From the NCBI GenBank assembly GCA_003864495.1, contig ML133493.1:2239820-2303819 (forward strand): a DNA stretch of 64,000 nt. Direction: 5' to 3'. The position numbers and the translations under genes are program-made. The notes under the pieces are model-generated. The model ran no database searches, was not told the DNA's origin, and was given only the letters and a program-made list of their open reading frames with translations. Positions 1 to 10,027 of the stretch are shown here, piece by piece. Positions within the stretch are counted from its first letter, which is position 1, and every line of letters starts with the position of its first letter. Source of the DNA: Nemopilema nomurai. Taxonomy: Eukaryota; Cnidaria; Scyphozoa; Rhizostomeae; Rhizostomatidae.

Positions 1-83
1 TGTTTTTTCGGGGTTTCATGTTTTATGTCCTTGAGATAAACTTTAGTTCAAAACAACCACCGGAACTTTGTTTTATATAACAG

Positions 84-356
84 CTACAATGCCCGCCAAA
101 AGTGTTGGAACAGTCCAATCAGCTTTCCTACTAAACGTTTCCCCTCCCCCATATACAATGTTGGTTTCCGACTGGAAAATGACAACAAATGTATGTTGGA
201 GCGCAGATTGTGTAACCCATGTTTAGCGACATGTTCACCTACATTGTTTATGGGGGGAGGGGGTTCTGTCTGCTTGAAATAGGGAATTGAAGTGAAAATA
301 TGCATTTATTACGAGTAGAATCTCGGTGTTCCAACTACATTTGGCGGGCATTGTAG
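84..356. mobile_element. Foldback MITE-like element
   Basis: The ends are inverted repeats: CTACAATGCCCGCCAAA at 84 and its complement TTTGGCGGGCATTGTAG ending at 356. The inverted symmetry continues inward: a CCCCTCCCCCATATACAATG stretch near 140 pairs with a CATTGTTTATGGGGGGAGGG stretch near 243. No transposase is encoded and I could not see a convincing target-site duplication. The corresponding place in the second duplication copy (about 5790-5830) lacks it, so it is an insertion in copy 1 or a loss from copy 2. Confidence 0.7.
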
Positions 357-1132
357 GATTCCTCTTGGTATTGAATACTGATTAAGTTTTTCAGCTGTCG
401 CTACTTTCATCATTGTTTGACTGCCATAGTACTTTTTCCTTTCAACTTTCAATTAATGGTCCAAACCTATGGTAGCGTCGAGATGAGATTTCTTCGGCTT
501 TGCTGTTTTGAATTGTCTGTTCGAAGACGGATCTTTTTCGAGATGCATACATATGACAACTTTTGCACAGGCACGGGGGAGCTTCATTCTATAATACATC
601 TCATAATCAATTCGTTTGGTGCAAAGATCGGCAAAGCCTTATGCAAGAAATTTGTCAAAGGAAATAATTGACAAATGGTTCTCCAATAGCTGGTGACAGT
701 CACTTAGCACCAGGTCCTTTATACAAAACTTTGTTTTGATTCTTAGTTTACATGCAATCGATTTTGAGCATAGTCCTTTTACCATTGTGTAAGAAGAAAT
801 GAATATATTTGAGCACGGAAAACATTTCACCGACTTCTATTCAGACTTTGCAATGAGACGCAAAACCACAGGGCAGTTACAGTACTTGAAGTTTCGCGAA
901 AAGAAGGGCAGCAGCCGCAGCATGCGTACAAGTGTGAAATGTCAACGTGATATTCCAAAGCATTCGTTGCTACTATGTCATCATGGCATGTCATCTTACG
1001 GCATCTCTAGCTTGGTTGTAGATGAAATCCACACAAATACATACTTGTCATAAATAAGCTTTATTTTGATAAAAAATATAAATTACTACATAAAATGGTT
1101 TTCCTTTTTTACATGTATTATTAAAAGATTAT
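357..1132. other. Duplicated 3' flank of the acidic-repeat gene
   Basis: No spliced gene is seen. The segment matches about 5800-6514 with scattered substitutions and small indels. A 71-codon frame (456-671 here, 5851-6066 in the other copy) is open in both. A minus-strand AATAAA (TTTATT on the plus strand at 1060-1065) lies about 70 bp past the stop codon at 1133 and is the likely poly(A) signal of the neighbouring gene. Confidence 0.6.
1060..1065 (-). terminator. Probable poly(A) signal AATAAA, acidic-repeat gene copy 1
   Basis: The plus strand reads TTTATT, which is AATAAA on the coding strand, about 68-73 bp beyond the stop codon. The equivalent site of the second copy (about 6438-6445) reads TTTTAAATTG and has lost the hexamer. 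Confidence 0.5.
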
Positions 1133-4100
1133 TCAGTCAAGGTCATTTGCTGCTTTTTCAACTGCTTCACAAGTGTCATCATTGATAAGCAACTTGTTTT
1201 GAACATTTGCCAATGCTGGGTGGTCGTCATGAGAAGATTGGTCTTCGTTTGTTCCACCAATTGATGAAGAGACAGGTCTTTTGAGAACGATGGCATCATC
1301 AGAGTCACAAATATTGCCAAAGACATCATAACAGGCAGACGTGTTCTGAGTGCAGCCTGTTGAATCATCCATCGTAGTGACTTTGCCAAGAGCACCTTCG
1401 GATGTAGCAACAGTTGAATTGTCAGCCTCAGTGTTGCTGGCAGCAGTGAACTCGGCCATTTCATCGTCGGTGGCGGGTTCAACTTGATTGGCTCCCACTT
1501 TGTCACCAGCATCATTTGGGACATTGTTGGTACAAGCAGTATCTGAAATGGCACCTGCGGCGGCATCGTAACCAGAGACGCCAGCAGGGCTATCATCAGA
1601 ACTGCTTGATGTATCTTGAATAAAGTTAATTTCCATGGTATCAGGTGGTCCTACTGCCGTGCTTATTGGGACTTGACTGGCTGAAACACGAAAGGATTCG
1701 TCTGCAATTCCATCGGTTGGAGTGTCAACTTGGCAATAAGTTTCCGCATTGGCTTTGTTCTCGGGTTGGACACAACTAGGGACATCCGTTTTGTCTGTAG
1801 CATGTGAATCGCCTTCAGTGTCATTTGGGAAGTCTGTGTGGTGACAGCTTGGGGCATCAGACGGAACATCACATTGTTTATCGGGTGGGACATTGCTTGA
1901 AGCACCGTTTCTTGCACTAAGTGGACATTTCACTGTTGCTTGAGGTTGGAAAACGTCCTGGCTACAATTTGCAGTGTCTATGGTGCTTTGATCTATTGCA
2001 TTTTCCTGTGTATCAATTGGAGCACCTGGCATTTCACTTGTTGGAACATCGATGTGGGCATTGTTAGAAACACGGGGCTGCTCTCCAGTATTGACATTAC
2101 TTCCATCACAACTTGAGGGACTGTCGAATTCATCAGAAGTGGCAGCGCTGTACAAATGGGTTGTGGCCCCAGCGCCACCATCACGGTTGATGTAATCGGT
2201 CTGTGAATCTGTTTTAATTAGGCCAATGACATCAACTTGATCATTCGTTTTGGCAGCAGCTGGATCATTGATTAAACAGCTGGCCAGGCCATGATGTAGA
2301 TCATTGTTTTCTACGTGGGATGAGGTTTCAGCATTTGCATCAGTTAAGCCACTTGTCTCAGTTTTAGGGCAGGTATCGTTGACGCCAGACTCTTGGCCAT
2401 CTTCTTGTTTACCAATTGGCTCAACAAGTGGATTTTCAATGAGCGTTTCGTTGTTAGCTCCACTTGGGTCATCGTCTTCTTCGTGGTTTGAGATCTTAGC
2501 ATTGATATCAATCAAGATTGGTCCACTTGTATCCGATTCGGTGCTCGCGGCATTGGCACTCAGCTCTTGGTTTTCTTCTTGGATAACAGTTGGTTTGGAA
2601 AGTGGATTATTAACTGGCGGCTCGCTTTTAGCTCCACTTGGGTCATCGTTTTCTTGAACACAATCTGGATTGCCATCATTACCAACTGCTGTTGCATCAG
2701 GTTGGTTATCGGTCGAGGCATTGCCTTGGGAATGACATGGCTTGTCATCTTGTGTGACGATTGAAGGACCAGCGTTGTCATCAGTCAGATCATGTGCTTC
2801 GACCTCAACTTTGAGACCATCTTGGGCATCATCTGAAGTGTCGACATGGACCGCAGCTGTATCATCAGGTTGATTTTCAGGCAAGGTATCGGCCAGGGAA
2901 TAACATGGCTTGTCATCTTGTGTGACGATTGAAGCACCAGTATTGTCATCATTCAGAGCATTTGCTTCTACATCAACCTTTGGACCATCCTGGACATCAT
3001 CCGAAGTGTCACCATTGACCACAGCTGTATCACCAGGTTGACTGGCAGCCGAGGCATCGGCTAGGGAATGACATGGCTTGTCATCTTGTGTGACGATTGA
3101 AGCACCAGCATTGTGATCAGTCAGATCATGTGCTTCGACTTTAACTATGGGATCATCTTCGGCATCATCTGAAGTGTCGGCATGGACATCAGCTGTATCA
3201 TCAGGTTGATTGTCAGCCGAGGCAGACGCTAGGGAATCATATGGCGTGTCATCTTGTGTGACAGTTGAAACACCAGCATTGTCACCAGTCTGATCATGTG
3301 CTTTGACTTCAACTTTTTGACCATCTTGAACATCATCTGAAGTGTCATCATTCACAACAGCTGTATCTTCAGGTTGATTGTCGGCCGAGGCATCAGCTAG
3401 GGAATGACATGGCTTGTCTTCCTGTGTGACAGTTGAAGCACCAGCATTGTCAGCAGTCAGATCATGTGCTTCAATTTTAACTACGGGATCATCTTGGACA
3501 TCATCTGAAGTGTCATCATTGACAACAGCTGTCTCATCGGGTTGATTGTCAGCCGAGGCATCGTCTAGGGAATGACATGGCTTGTCATCTTGTATGAATA
3601 ATGAAGCACCAGCATTGTCATCAGTCAGATCATGTGCTTTGAGTTCACTTTTGGGACCATCCTGGACACCATCCTGATTGTCATCATCATTTTCTATGAT
3701 ACTTGAGGCAGTAAAATTAGTCTCAGTGGGACTATTTGGTTTGGTTTCAACTTCGATACCATTTTGGTTATAGCCTTGGGCGTCGGTCTGGTTAAAAGCT
3801 GAGACATTGACTTCGCTATTAGTCTTGTCATTATTTAGCAAAATAGTTTTCGCATCACCTGCCACATAACCTGCATCGTAAACACTGTCATTAACAGCTC
3901 TATTATCGATGACATTGCCTTGACCATCAGAGTGCATGGCTGATTCAGATTGATCATTGTCCCACTCTTGTACCTGTCCCGGAATGTTTGGGTTTCGAAT
4001 AGCAAGACATGTATCTTTAGATGGGTGTTTAAGTGTTTTCGTGTCTGTGCCACTTGGCTGAAGCAGCGGGGTATTGGCATTCCTCTGAACCTGAAACAGG

Positions 4101-4913
4101 AATGCAAATATCTCTCTCAGTGAAGGTGACATGTAATCAAATTAATTGTATCTAAGTTGAAATAAAGACATCCAAGGCTAAATTTTGCTTAAATACTTTC
4201 ATCTGCAAAGTTTTTTCGCCTCTTCCTATGTTAATCTGCAAGAGAGCAGTTTTTGGTGAATTTTGCTTACTCGTTTTCTGTTTTACAAAAAATCATGCTC
4301 TGCATTTGTATAGCGATATCAACGGTTTTCACCTGTTCGTTCTGATGCTGTGCTCTTTTCGCCCCGGTCTCATCTGACTTGATGTCAACTTTTTCAACAG
4401 CTGTCGATGCTGAAATGGAAATTAGAAGTTATCTTCTGACAAATTTATTCAAATTTTACTGCATTATACTTAAGTTTAGACGCAGCATTTTGTGGTAAAA
4501 GATAAGCTATCTTGCAATCCTCCATTCTTAAATATTGGTTCTTTGCCTCTTTTGTAAAGCTTAGAGATTTCACCTTTTGGTGTCTGTGCTTCTTCTGTTT
4601 TCTTCTTGTAGTAGCACCTTGGCTGCTTGTCATCTCCAGTTCCAATCCGGTTGGATCTCCAGCCTGGCATCAAGTATGCAATGATAATGAATCTTTTTTT
4701 AAAATATTTAATCAATCTCATTTCTAATCGAATCAAAGGCCCACTATGAACAACTCTGTTCACTTAAACCTGGCAAAAAATGAGATACGAAGGAACTTAC
4801 CAATTAAAATGATACGCGGCCGATGTGCTAAGAGAGCGAAAGGTACCAATAGCAGCCTTAAAAGATGACTTACCGAGACAGCCACACATCTTTGACATGT
4901 TGCAACCACCCAT
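1133..4913 (-). CDS. Acidic repeat protein of unknown function, copy 1
   Basis: I do not recognise the family. Four exons join in one frame: 4913-4874 (start), 4663-4574, 4409-4333 and 4090-1133, giving about 1,054 residues. The phases are 1, 1 and 0 and all close. The first exon encodes MGGCNMSKMCGCL, with Gly2 and Cys4/10/12, which resembles an acylated N-terminus (inference). Next comes a short basic stretch (CYYKKK), then a very long Asp/Asn/Ala/Thr-rich region without signal peptide, membrane segment or obvious fold. Its core is six tandem 56-residue units (type AHDLTDDNAGAS...DDKPCHSLADAS), followed by two diverged units starting DDPSGA. The start at 4913 is preferred: an ATG at 4132 lies in the intron, whose TTTCAG acceptor ends just before the fourth exon. 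It is probably a disordered intracellular protein; function is unknown. The very similar neighbour at 6515-9833 is its tandem paralogue. Confidence 0.8.
2660..3640 (-). repeat. 168-bp coding tandem repeat, six units
   Basis: The protein repeats every 56 residues: HDLT, then DNAGAS, then a TQDDKPCHS-like block, NQPDDTAV and DTSDDVQD. On the DNA the TCAGATCATGTGCTT-like string recurs at about 2785, 2953, 3121, 3289, 3457 and 3625, a spacing of 168 bp. The units are similar enough to suggest recent expansion or homogenisation. The paralogue has only three. Confidence 0.9.
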
Positions 4914-5027
4914 AGTGACAGTTGCCCGTTTATTGACGGTACTTATCCCTTAATACTTGTTTTCTTCCTCGGCAAATAATCCACCTCCTAGTATCTCGCG
5001 AAGCAGAGTTGCAATAATTCTTTAGAA

Positions 5028-5053
5028 CCAATCGCTATTGGCATCTGACGTCA
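5028..5053 (-). promoter_or_regulatory. Paired CCAAT boxes plus CRE, promoter of copy 1
   Basis: CCAATcgctATTGG (5028-5041) holds two facing CCAAT boxes. Four bases later comes a perfect palindromic CRE, TGACGTCA (5046-5053). The block lies 115-140 bp upstream of the minus-strand start codon at 4913. The same arrangement is kept at 9948-9973. NF-Y and CREB/ATF proteins bind such sites in animals; use here is inferred from position and conservation. Confidence 0.55.
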
Positions 5054-5107
5054 CATTCATAACTTCCGACGATGGATTGAATTTCCGCGCGTACTGTAGC
5101 CTCGGTT

Positions 5108-5737
5108 CCATCCTTTGTTGAAACGAAGTGTTTGACGATAAAAACAGTTCTCCCATTCTTTGACACAAGAGTTTCACTGATAGCCACAGGATGTGATGAA
5201 CTTGGGAAACATTAGCAACGAGAATTTGAAATGGTTTATGGCTGAGGTTGGAAGAGAACTCGGTTTGACTAGTGCTAGCATGATCGCTCTCTTTGCTTGA
5301 ATTGAAATAGAAAGAAAATATGTGAACAATGTAAAATATGTAAAAAATTGTTATTTTTCAACTGTTGTGCCAAGAAGTCGTACCATTGCTATTTTTTTCT
5401 GCTCCAACTTTTGAAACATTTCTACAGGGTGAATTACTATTGATCAAGCGATAATTCTGATGTGTAGGCTGCCAATGTTGCATTTACGTCCTTGAAATAT
5501 ACAGATTTGCAGTCTCCAAGTGGCTTTGTATTTTTTGCGCATTCCATTCTGACTTATCAAGTGAGAGAAATGGCCGATCAGTTTTATCGAATCTTGGGCC
5601 TGGATTACTATGAGATTTATGCTTGTCTTTCTGCATCATTTGATCAATGACACATTGCTAGACTGGCAGCTCTTTACCGCTTTTATCTATTCTGCTATGG
5701 GTAGGCGACGGTAAAAACCAGCTCTAGATTTTGCAGT
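5108..5737. other. Unique spacer between the duplicated segments
   Basis: This stretch is not part of the duplication. I see no splice-supported exon, RNA gene or repeat in it. It sits between the promoter of copy 1 and the 3' flank of copy 2. Confidence 0.5.
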
Positions 5738-6514
5738 ATGTGGTGTTTTCTCGGGGTTTACTGTTTTATGTCTGTAAGTTAAACTTTTAGGGTTTTTTGA
5801 GCTGGTGTTAGTTTGATTGCCATAGTTCTTTCTCTTCCCAACTTTCAATAATGGGTCCAAATTATGATATCTTGAAGATCAGATGTCTGCTGCTTCGCTG
5901 TTTTGAATTGTGTGTTCGAAAATGGATTATATCTGAGATGCATATATATAGCAACTTTTGCACAGGCACGGGGAAGCTTCACTCTATAATGCATCTCATA
6001 ATCAATTCGTTTGGTGCAAAGATCGGTAAACCCGTACGCAAGAGATTTGTCAAACAAAATCATTGACAAATGGTTCTCCAATATTTTGTGACAGTCTCTT
6101 AGCACCAGGACATTTATACTAAACTTTGCCTTGATTCTTACCTTAAATGCAATCGATTTCAAGCATAGTCCTTGGCCAGTGTAAAATGAAATGAGTATAT
6201 TTGTGCACGGAAAACATTTCACAGACTTCTATTCAAACTTTGCAACGAGACGCAAAGCTACAGGCAGTTACCGTTGTTGACGTTTAGCGAAAAAAATGGC
6301 AGCAGCCGTAGCATGCGTACAAGTGTCAAATGTCACCGTGATATTCCAAAGCATTCGTTGCTACCATGTCATCATGGCATGGCATCTCTAACTGGGATGT
6401 AGATGAAATCCAGACAAATACACAATCGTCATAAGTAAGTTTTAAATTGACGAAAAATGTAAATTACTGCATAAAATGATTTTCCTTTCTTACATGTATT
6501 TTAAAAAAAATTAT
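5738..6514. other. Duplicated 3' flank of copy 2
   Basis: Counterpart of 357-1132. It keeps the 71-codon open frame (5851-6066) but has no AATAAA at the position used in copy 1. No spliced gene is seen. Confidence 0.5.
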
Positions 6515-9500
6515 TCAGTCAAGGTCATTTGCTGCTTCTTCAACTGCTCCAAAAGTATCTTCATTGATAAGCAACTTGTTTTGAACATTTGCCAATGCTG
6601 GGTGGTCGTCATGAGAAGATTTGTCTTCGTTTGTTCCACCAATTGATGAAGAGACAGGTCTTTTGAGAACGATGGCATCATCAGAGTCACAAATATTGCC
6701 AAAGACATCATAACAGGCAGAAGTTTTCTGAGTACAGCTTGTTGAATCATCCATCTTAGCAACTTTGCCAAGAGCACCTTCGGATGTAGAAACAGTTAAA
6801 TTGTCAGCTTCAGTGTTGCTAGCGGCAGTGAACTTGGCCATTTCATCGTCGGTGGCGGGTTCAACTTGATTGGCACCCACTTTGTCACAAGTATCATCTG
6901 GGACATTGTTGGTACAAGCAGTATCTGAAATGGCACCTGCGGCGGCATCGTAACCAGAGACGCCAGCAGGGCTATCATCAGAACTGTTTGATGTATCTTG
7001 AATATAGTTAATGTCCATGGTATCAGGTGGTCCTACTGCCGTGCTTATTGGAACTTGACTGGCTGAAACACGGAAGGATTCGTCTGCAATGCCATCGGTT
7101 GGAGTGTCAACTTGGCAATAAGTTTCCGCATTGGCTTTGTTCTCCGGCTGGACACAACTAGGGACATCCGTTTTGTCTATAGCATGTGAATCGCCTTCAG
7201 TGCCATTTGGGAAGTCTGTGTGGTGACATGTTGGGGCATCAGACGAATCACGACACTGTTTATCAAATGGGGCATTGCTTGAATCACCGTTTCTTGCACC
7301 AGGTGGACACTGCACTGTTGCTTGAGGTTTGAAAACGTCCTGGCTACAATTTGTGGTTTCTTTGGTGCTTTGATCTATTTGATCTTCCTGTGTATCAATT
7401 GGAGCACCTGGCATTTCACTCGTTAGAACATCGATGTGGGCATTGTTAGAAACACGGGGCTGCTCTCCAGTATTGACATTACTTCCATCACAACTTGAGG
7501 GACTGTCGAATTCAGCAGAAGTGGCAGCGTTGTACAAATGGGTTTTGGCCCCAGGGTCACCATCACGGCTGAGGTCATCGGTCTGTGAATTTGTTTTGAT
7601 TAAGCCAATGACATCAACTTGATCATTCGTTTTGGCAGCAGCTGGATCATTGATTAAACAGCTGGCCAGGCCATGATGTAGATCATTGTTTTCTACTTGG
7701 GATGAGGTTTCAGCATTTGCATCAGTTAAGCCACTTGTCTCAGTTTTAGTGCAGGTATCGTTGACGCCAGACTCTTGGCCATCTTCTTGTTTACCAATTG
7801 GCTCAACAAGTGGATTTTCAATGAGCGTTTCGTTGTTAGCTCCACTTGGGTCATCGTCTTCTTCCTTGTTCGAGATCATAGCATTGACATCAATCAAGAT
7901 TGGTCCACTTGTATCCGATTCAGTGCTCGCGGCATTGGCACTCAGCTCTTGGTTTTCTTCTTGGATAACAGTTGGTTTGGAAAGTGGATTATTAACTGGC
8001 GGCTCACTTTTAGCTCCACTTGGGTCATCGTTTTCTTGAACACAATCTGGATTGCCATCATTACCAACTGCTGTTGCATCAGGTTGGTTATCGGTCGAGG
8101 CATTGCCTTGGGAATGACATGGCTTGTCATCTTGTGTGACGATTGAAGCACCAGCATTGTCATCAGTCAGATTATGCGCTTCAACCTCAACTATGGGATC
8201 ATCTTCGGCATCATCTGAAGTGCCATCGTTGACAACAGCTGTATCATCAGGTTGGTTATCTGTTTTGGCATTTGCTAGAGAATGACATGTCTTGTCATCT
8301 TGGGCGTCAATCAAAGCATTAGCATTGTCAGAAGTCAAATCATGTGCTTCGACTTCAACCTTTGGACCATCCTGGACATCATCCGAAGTGTCACCATTGA
8401 CAACAGCTGTATCATCAGGTTCATTGTCAGCCGAAGCATCGGCTAGGGATTGAGAAGGCTTGTCATCTTGTGTGACGATTGAAGCACCAGCATTGTCATC
8501 AGTCAGATCATGTTCTTCGACTTCAACTTTGGGACCACCTTGGACATCATCCGAAGTGTCACCATCATATTCTTTGATACTTGAGGCAGATAAGTTAGTC
8601 TCAGTGGGACTGTTTGGCTCGGTTTCAACTTCGATGCCATTTTGGCTATCTCCTTGCGCGTCGGTCTTTTTAAAAGCTGAGACTTTGACTTCGCTACCAG
8701 TTTTGTCATTGTTTAGGAAATTAGCTTTGGTATCAACTGCAACACAACCTGCATCGTAAACACTGTCATTAACAGCTCTATTATCGGTGACATTGCCTTG
8801 ACCATCAGAGTGCATGGCTGATTGAGATTGATCATCGCCCAACTCTTGTACTTGTCCCGGAATGTTTGGGTTTTGAATAGCAAGACATGCTTCTTTAGAT
8901 GGGTATTTAAGTGTTTCCATGTCTGTGCCATTTGGTTGAAGCAGCGAGGTATTGGCATTCCACTGAACCTGAAACAGGAATGAAAATGTTTGTCTCAGTG
9001 AAGGTGACATGTAATTAAATTAATTGTATCTAATTTGAAATAAACACATCCAAGGCTAAATTTTACTTAAATACATTCATCTGCAAAGTTTTCCCGCCAC
9101 TTCTTATGTTGATCTGCAAGTGAGCTGTTTTTGGTTTTGCTCCTTTGCGTCGCAAAAGTTTTTTGTTATGAATTTTGCTTACTCTTTTTCTGTTTTACAA
9201 ATTTTCATGCTTTGCATTTGTACAGCGATATCAACGGTTTTCACCTGATCGTTCTGATGCTGTACTCTTTTCCCCCCGGTGTCATCTGACTTTATGTCAA
9301 CTTTTTCAACAGCTGTGGATCCTGAAAAAGAAATTAGAAGTTATCTTCTGACAAATTTATTCAAATTTTAATGCAAAAGAAACTTTTGCACTAAAGTTAA
9401 GGCTCAGCATCATTTTGTAAAAAAGAAGCTATCTTGTAATCTCCCATTTTCAAACATTGGCTCTTTACCTCTTTTGTAAAAAGTAAACACTTCACCTTTT

Positions 9501-9833
9501 GGTGTCTGTGATTCTTCTGTTTTCTTCTTGTAGTAGCATCTTAGCTGCTTGTCATCTCCAGTTCCAATCCGGTTGGATCTCCAGCCTGGCATCAAGTATG
9601 CAATGATAATGAATTATTTTTAAAGTATTTAATCAATCTCATTTCTTATCGAATCAAAGGCCTGCTATGTACAATTCTGTTCACACAAACCTCGTAAAAA
9701 TGAGATACGAAGGAACTTACTAATTAAAAGGGTACGCGGCCAATGTGCTAAGAGAGCGAAAGGTACCAATAGCAGCCTTAAAAGATGACTTACCGAGACA
9801 GCCACACATCTTTGACATGTTGCAACCACCCAT
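6515..9833 (-). CDS. Acidic repeat protein of unknown function, copy 2
   Basis: Paralogue of the gene at 1133-4913 with the same four-exon structure and phases: 9833-9794 (start), 9585-9496, 9321-9245 and 8968-6515, giving about 886 residues. The first exon encodes the same MGGCNMSKMCGCL, and exon 2 differs from its partner at few residues (KQL for KQP, ESQ for EAQ). The last exon is 504 bp shorter because there are three 56-residue units instead of six. The C-terminal ~500 residues, including the two DDPSGA units and the ending EEAANDLD, are well kept and fully open, so both copies look functional. The ATG at 9010 lies upstream of the exon-4 acceptor and is intronic. No function is assigned. 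Confidence 0.8.
8015..8520 (-). repeat. 168-bp coding tandem repeat, three units
   Basis: Three 56-residue units (HDLTDDNAGAS, HDLTSDNANAL, HNLTDDNAGAS) precede the GNDGNPDC boundary also found in copy 1. The missing DNA relative to copy 1 is 504 bp, exactly three units, so the frame is kept. Confidence 0.88.
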
Positions 9834-9947
9834 AGTGGCAGTTGCCCGTTTATTAACTGTAGTTATCCCTCAATACTTGTTTTCTTCTTCGGCAAATAAT
9901 TCACCTCCTAGTATTTCGCGAAGCATAATATCAATAATTCTTTAATA

Positions 9948-9973
9948 CCAATCGCTATTGGCATCTGACGTCA
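9948..9973 (-). promoter_or_regulatory. Paired CCAAT boxes plus CRE, promoter of copy 2
   Basis: CCAATcgctATTGG (9948-9961) and TGACGTCA (9966-9973) lie 115-140 bp upstream of the start codon at 9833, base for base like the copy-1 promoter. Confidence 0.55.
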
Positions 9974-10027
9974 CATTCATAACTTCCGACGATGGATTGA
10001 ATTTGCGCGCTTAGTGTAGCCTCGTCT

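Larger units (their letters stand above)
1..5107. repeat. Tandem segmental duplication, copy 1
   Basis: This segment is repeated at about 5738-10027. The match covers the downstream flank, all four exons and three introns of the minus-strand gene, and the promoter, and ends near 5107, where the copies diverge after the shared GTAGCCTCG. The left edge may lie outside the window, because the first bases (a TTTT-CGGGGTTT motif) already resemble 5741-5770. Copy 1 carries two extra pieces relative to copy 2: a 273-bp foldback element at 84-356 and three more 168-bp coding repeats. Boundaries were judged by eye. Confidence 0.85.
5738..10027. repeat. Tandem segmental duplication, copy 2
   Basis: Second copy of the segment at 1-5107, in the same orientation. 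Corresponding points are 6515 with 1133 (stop codons), 9833 with 4913 (start codons) and 9966 with 5046 (CRE). The offset shrinks from 5,382 to 4,920 bp across the gene, mostly because of the 504-bp repeat-number difference. Intron sequences and splice sites are shared, so this is a DNA-level duplication, not retroposition. Confidence 0.85.

Noticed and set aside
4091..4132. ATG at 4132 (and 9010 in the second copy) as start of the acidic-repeat proteins
   Set aside because: The codons between this ATG and 4090 are a pyrimidine-rich stretch ending in TTTCAG, a typical acceptor. Three upstream exons join in phase to an ATG at 4913 (9833).
4574..4663. Methyl-CpG-binding-domain resemblance in exon 2 (GWRSNRIGTGDDKQPRCYYKKK)
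   Set aside because: Only the Trp, basic residues and YY loosely match; the rest of the domain is missing after the next splice site.
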